DNA from: Hippophae tibetana
Taxonomy: Eukaryota > Streptophyta > Magnoliopsida > Rosales > Elaeagnaceae
Direction of reading: 5' to 3'
Assembly: GCA_037013495.1 (NCBI GenBank)
Contig: CM072803.1
Span: forward strand, 21,225,501-21,289,500
DNA: 64,000 bases
Positions 62,439 through 64,000 of the stretch are shown piece after piece; position 1 is the stretch's first letter; each line of letters starts with the position of its first letter. Made by a program: the position numbers and the translations under genes. The notes under the pieces were generated by a model. That model made no database searches, was not told the DNA's origin, and worked only from the letters and a program-made list of their open reading frames with translations.

Positions 62439-64000
62439 CAATTTTTCATTACCGCAACTAATATTTATTATTGAAAATAATGTCTATCTAACAATAATGC
62501 ACATCTAGCAATAATGCTTCTAAAATTTAATATATTATTATTATCATTATAATTTTTGCTAATGTTATAATAAAAATATATAAAATGTTTATTTTATATA
62601 TAATATTAATCGTATTTTAATATAATAATTATTAATATATATATATATATATATATATTATTAATATGACTATCCAAATTTGTTGCAACCCAAAAATTAT
62701 TTTATTTACGAGGGTCGATATTTGTTAGAGTTGTGACTTAAGTTGACCTCATGTTAAACGACGAAAGAGCTTACTACCTACTCTTTAAATGACAATGACG
62801 AAATGTACTTAAGCCACACATTAATGTCAATTTGTCATATACGAAAAGAATTATTATTATTTTATATATTTTATTTAATATTTATTTTAAAAAAAATTAT
62901 ATAAATTTTAAATTTTATTAATTTAAAATACTATATTATTTTATACTCAGAAAAATAAAAATATTTTCTAAAGTCAAACATAATAATGCTTTTGCTAGTG
63001 CCAATCCTAAATTCAAATAGTTGACGGATAACTATCATGTCAAATTCCAAACTATTTTCTAAGTTATAAATATTAAATATACGTAAATTTATATTAATAT
63101 TATTATCACGTCTTATTTTATATTATATTTATTATTAATTTTAAAAATTATCAAAAATATTTTTATTAAATTTAATTACTAAAAACAATTTAATAAAAAC
63201 AAAATATTATTTTTAATAATTTCTAAAACTAACAATAAATGAAAGGTTGAAACAACCAAAAGTCCTTTAATAATATCATCACCTTAATTATAAGGGATTT
63301 TGTCTATAAAAGTCATCTCACACACAATAGTTTAAAAATTGGCATAAGTAAGATTTTAAAAAAAAATAGGCAAGATCTTACCTTAAACTTGAAGCAAAAT
63401 TTTTAATCAAATTTATTTATAAAAAAGAAGATATATTAGCTCCATTTTGTAAAACATAATTATTATAAACATAAAAAATACTAACATCTTATAAATTTAT
63501 AATTAATTTTAAATACATAAAAAAAATTATCATATCATATATTAAAAAATTTATTTTAAAAAATAAAAAATAATTTATTTTACAATAAAATAAATATAAA
63601 TATATATATATTGAAAATGATATGCTAAATATTTTGATAATTTATAAATAATATAATACATTATTATTATTAATAAATATAATTATAATTATATTTAATA
63701 AATAATTATAATATTAATTATAATTATGATATAAAAATAATATTCATAAAAATAATTAAATTATTAAAAAAAATTATGAAGCCTCTATATCCAATTTTTT
63801 ACAAGATACAATATAAATATAGAACAATATATCACAAATTTTGTGAGAAAATATTATAGAATATAATATTATTATAATTATTTTTATTATCAATATAATA
63901 AAATATATTGAATTAATTATATTTTAATACTTAAATATAATTATTGTTAATAAATATTTGTTATTTTAGTAATAATTAAAATTATAATAATATTAGAGTT
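61406..64000. other. AT-rich intergenic DNA to the window end
   Basis: Contains (TA)n tracts at about 62408-62432 and 62637-62659 and very A/T-rich DNA after 63450. No open frame, RNA gene or element boundary could be supported. (A further TA tract at about 61131-61160 lies inside the preceding block.). Confidence 0.6.

Overview
This is a gene-poor, very AT-rich stretch of a flowering-plant nuclear genome, most likely a eudicot. The evidence is plant-only gene families (a plant methyl-CpG-binding protein, an ALP1-type domesticated transposase, a MYB59/48-type R2R3-MYB, a tonoplast aquaporin), GT-AG introns, plant TRIM and Ty1/copia retroelements, MITEs, and a nuclear copy of plastid DNA. The species cannot be told from the sequence alone.

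Left part (1-16.5 kb): a GC-richer unclassified repeat-like block (1-620), a scrambled plastid J-protein (J8) pseudogene on the minus strand (3088-3664), then two apparently intact plus-strand chromatin genes. The first is a six-exon tandem-MBD protein of the MBD7 type (5298-8389, 324 aa). The second is a two-coding-exon ALP1/HDP1-like protein derived from a Harbinger transposase (12445-16427, 392 aa) whose third catalytic acid is replaced by Gln. Between them lies a six-copy tandem array (8931-10790) built from a short (~254 bp) and a long (~338 bp) version of one AT-rich unit.

Middle (16.5-37.3 kb): mostly AT-rich intergenic DNA with no convincing gene. It holds a CACTA transposon end with a hairpin, a small minisatellite, a promoter-like TGGGC cluster without a gene, a structurally complete 343-bp TRIM element with a 5-bp target duplication (26651-26993), an old minus-strand Ty1/copia element (31149-35911) that appears to sit inside an older TRIM-like element, and a MITE that seems to have inserted into a copy of its own family (36605-37245).

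Right part (37.5-64 kb): a three-exon MYB59/MYB48-like transcription factor (37640-39481, 270 aa), a minus-strand three-exon TIP1-type aquaporin (44790-46839, 252 aa) with an unusual selectivity-filter residue, a degenerate telomere-like array (about 49048-49258), a second, badly decayed Ty1/copia element with 0.65-kb LTRs (54363-59909), and a nuclear plastid fragment carrying part of trnI-GAU (60777-60905) inside an 892-bp block bounded by a 14-bp direct repeat.

The four intact genes are independent units and not a pathway. The MBD7-like and Harbinger-derived neighbours are still notable, because in Arabidopsis MBD7 and Harbinger-derived proteins act in the same anti-silencing (IDM) complex. 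No wholly new system was found. The best leads are that gene pair, the plastid fragment with methylation-like decay, the nested elements and the two-length tandem array. Exon boundaries were read by eye from splice sites, frame and family similarity; identities come from recalled family sequences, not database searches.
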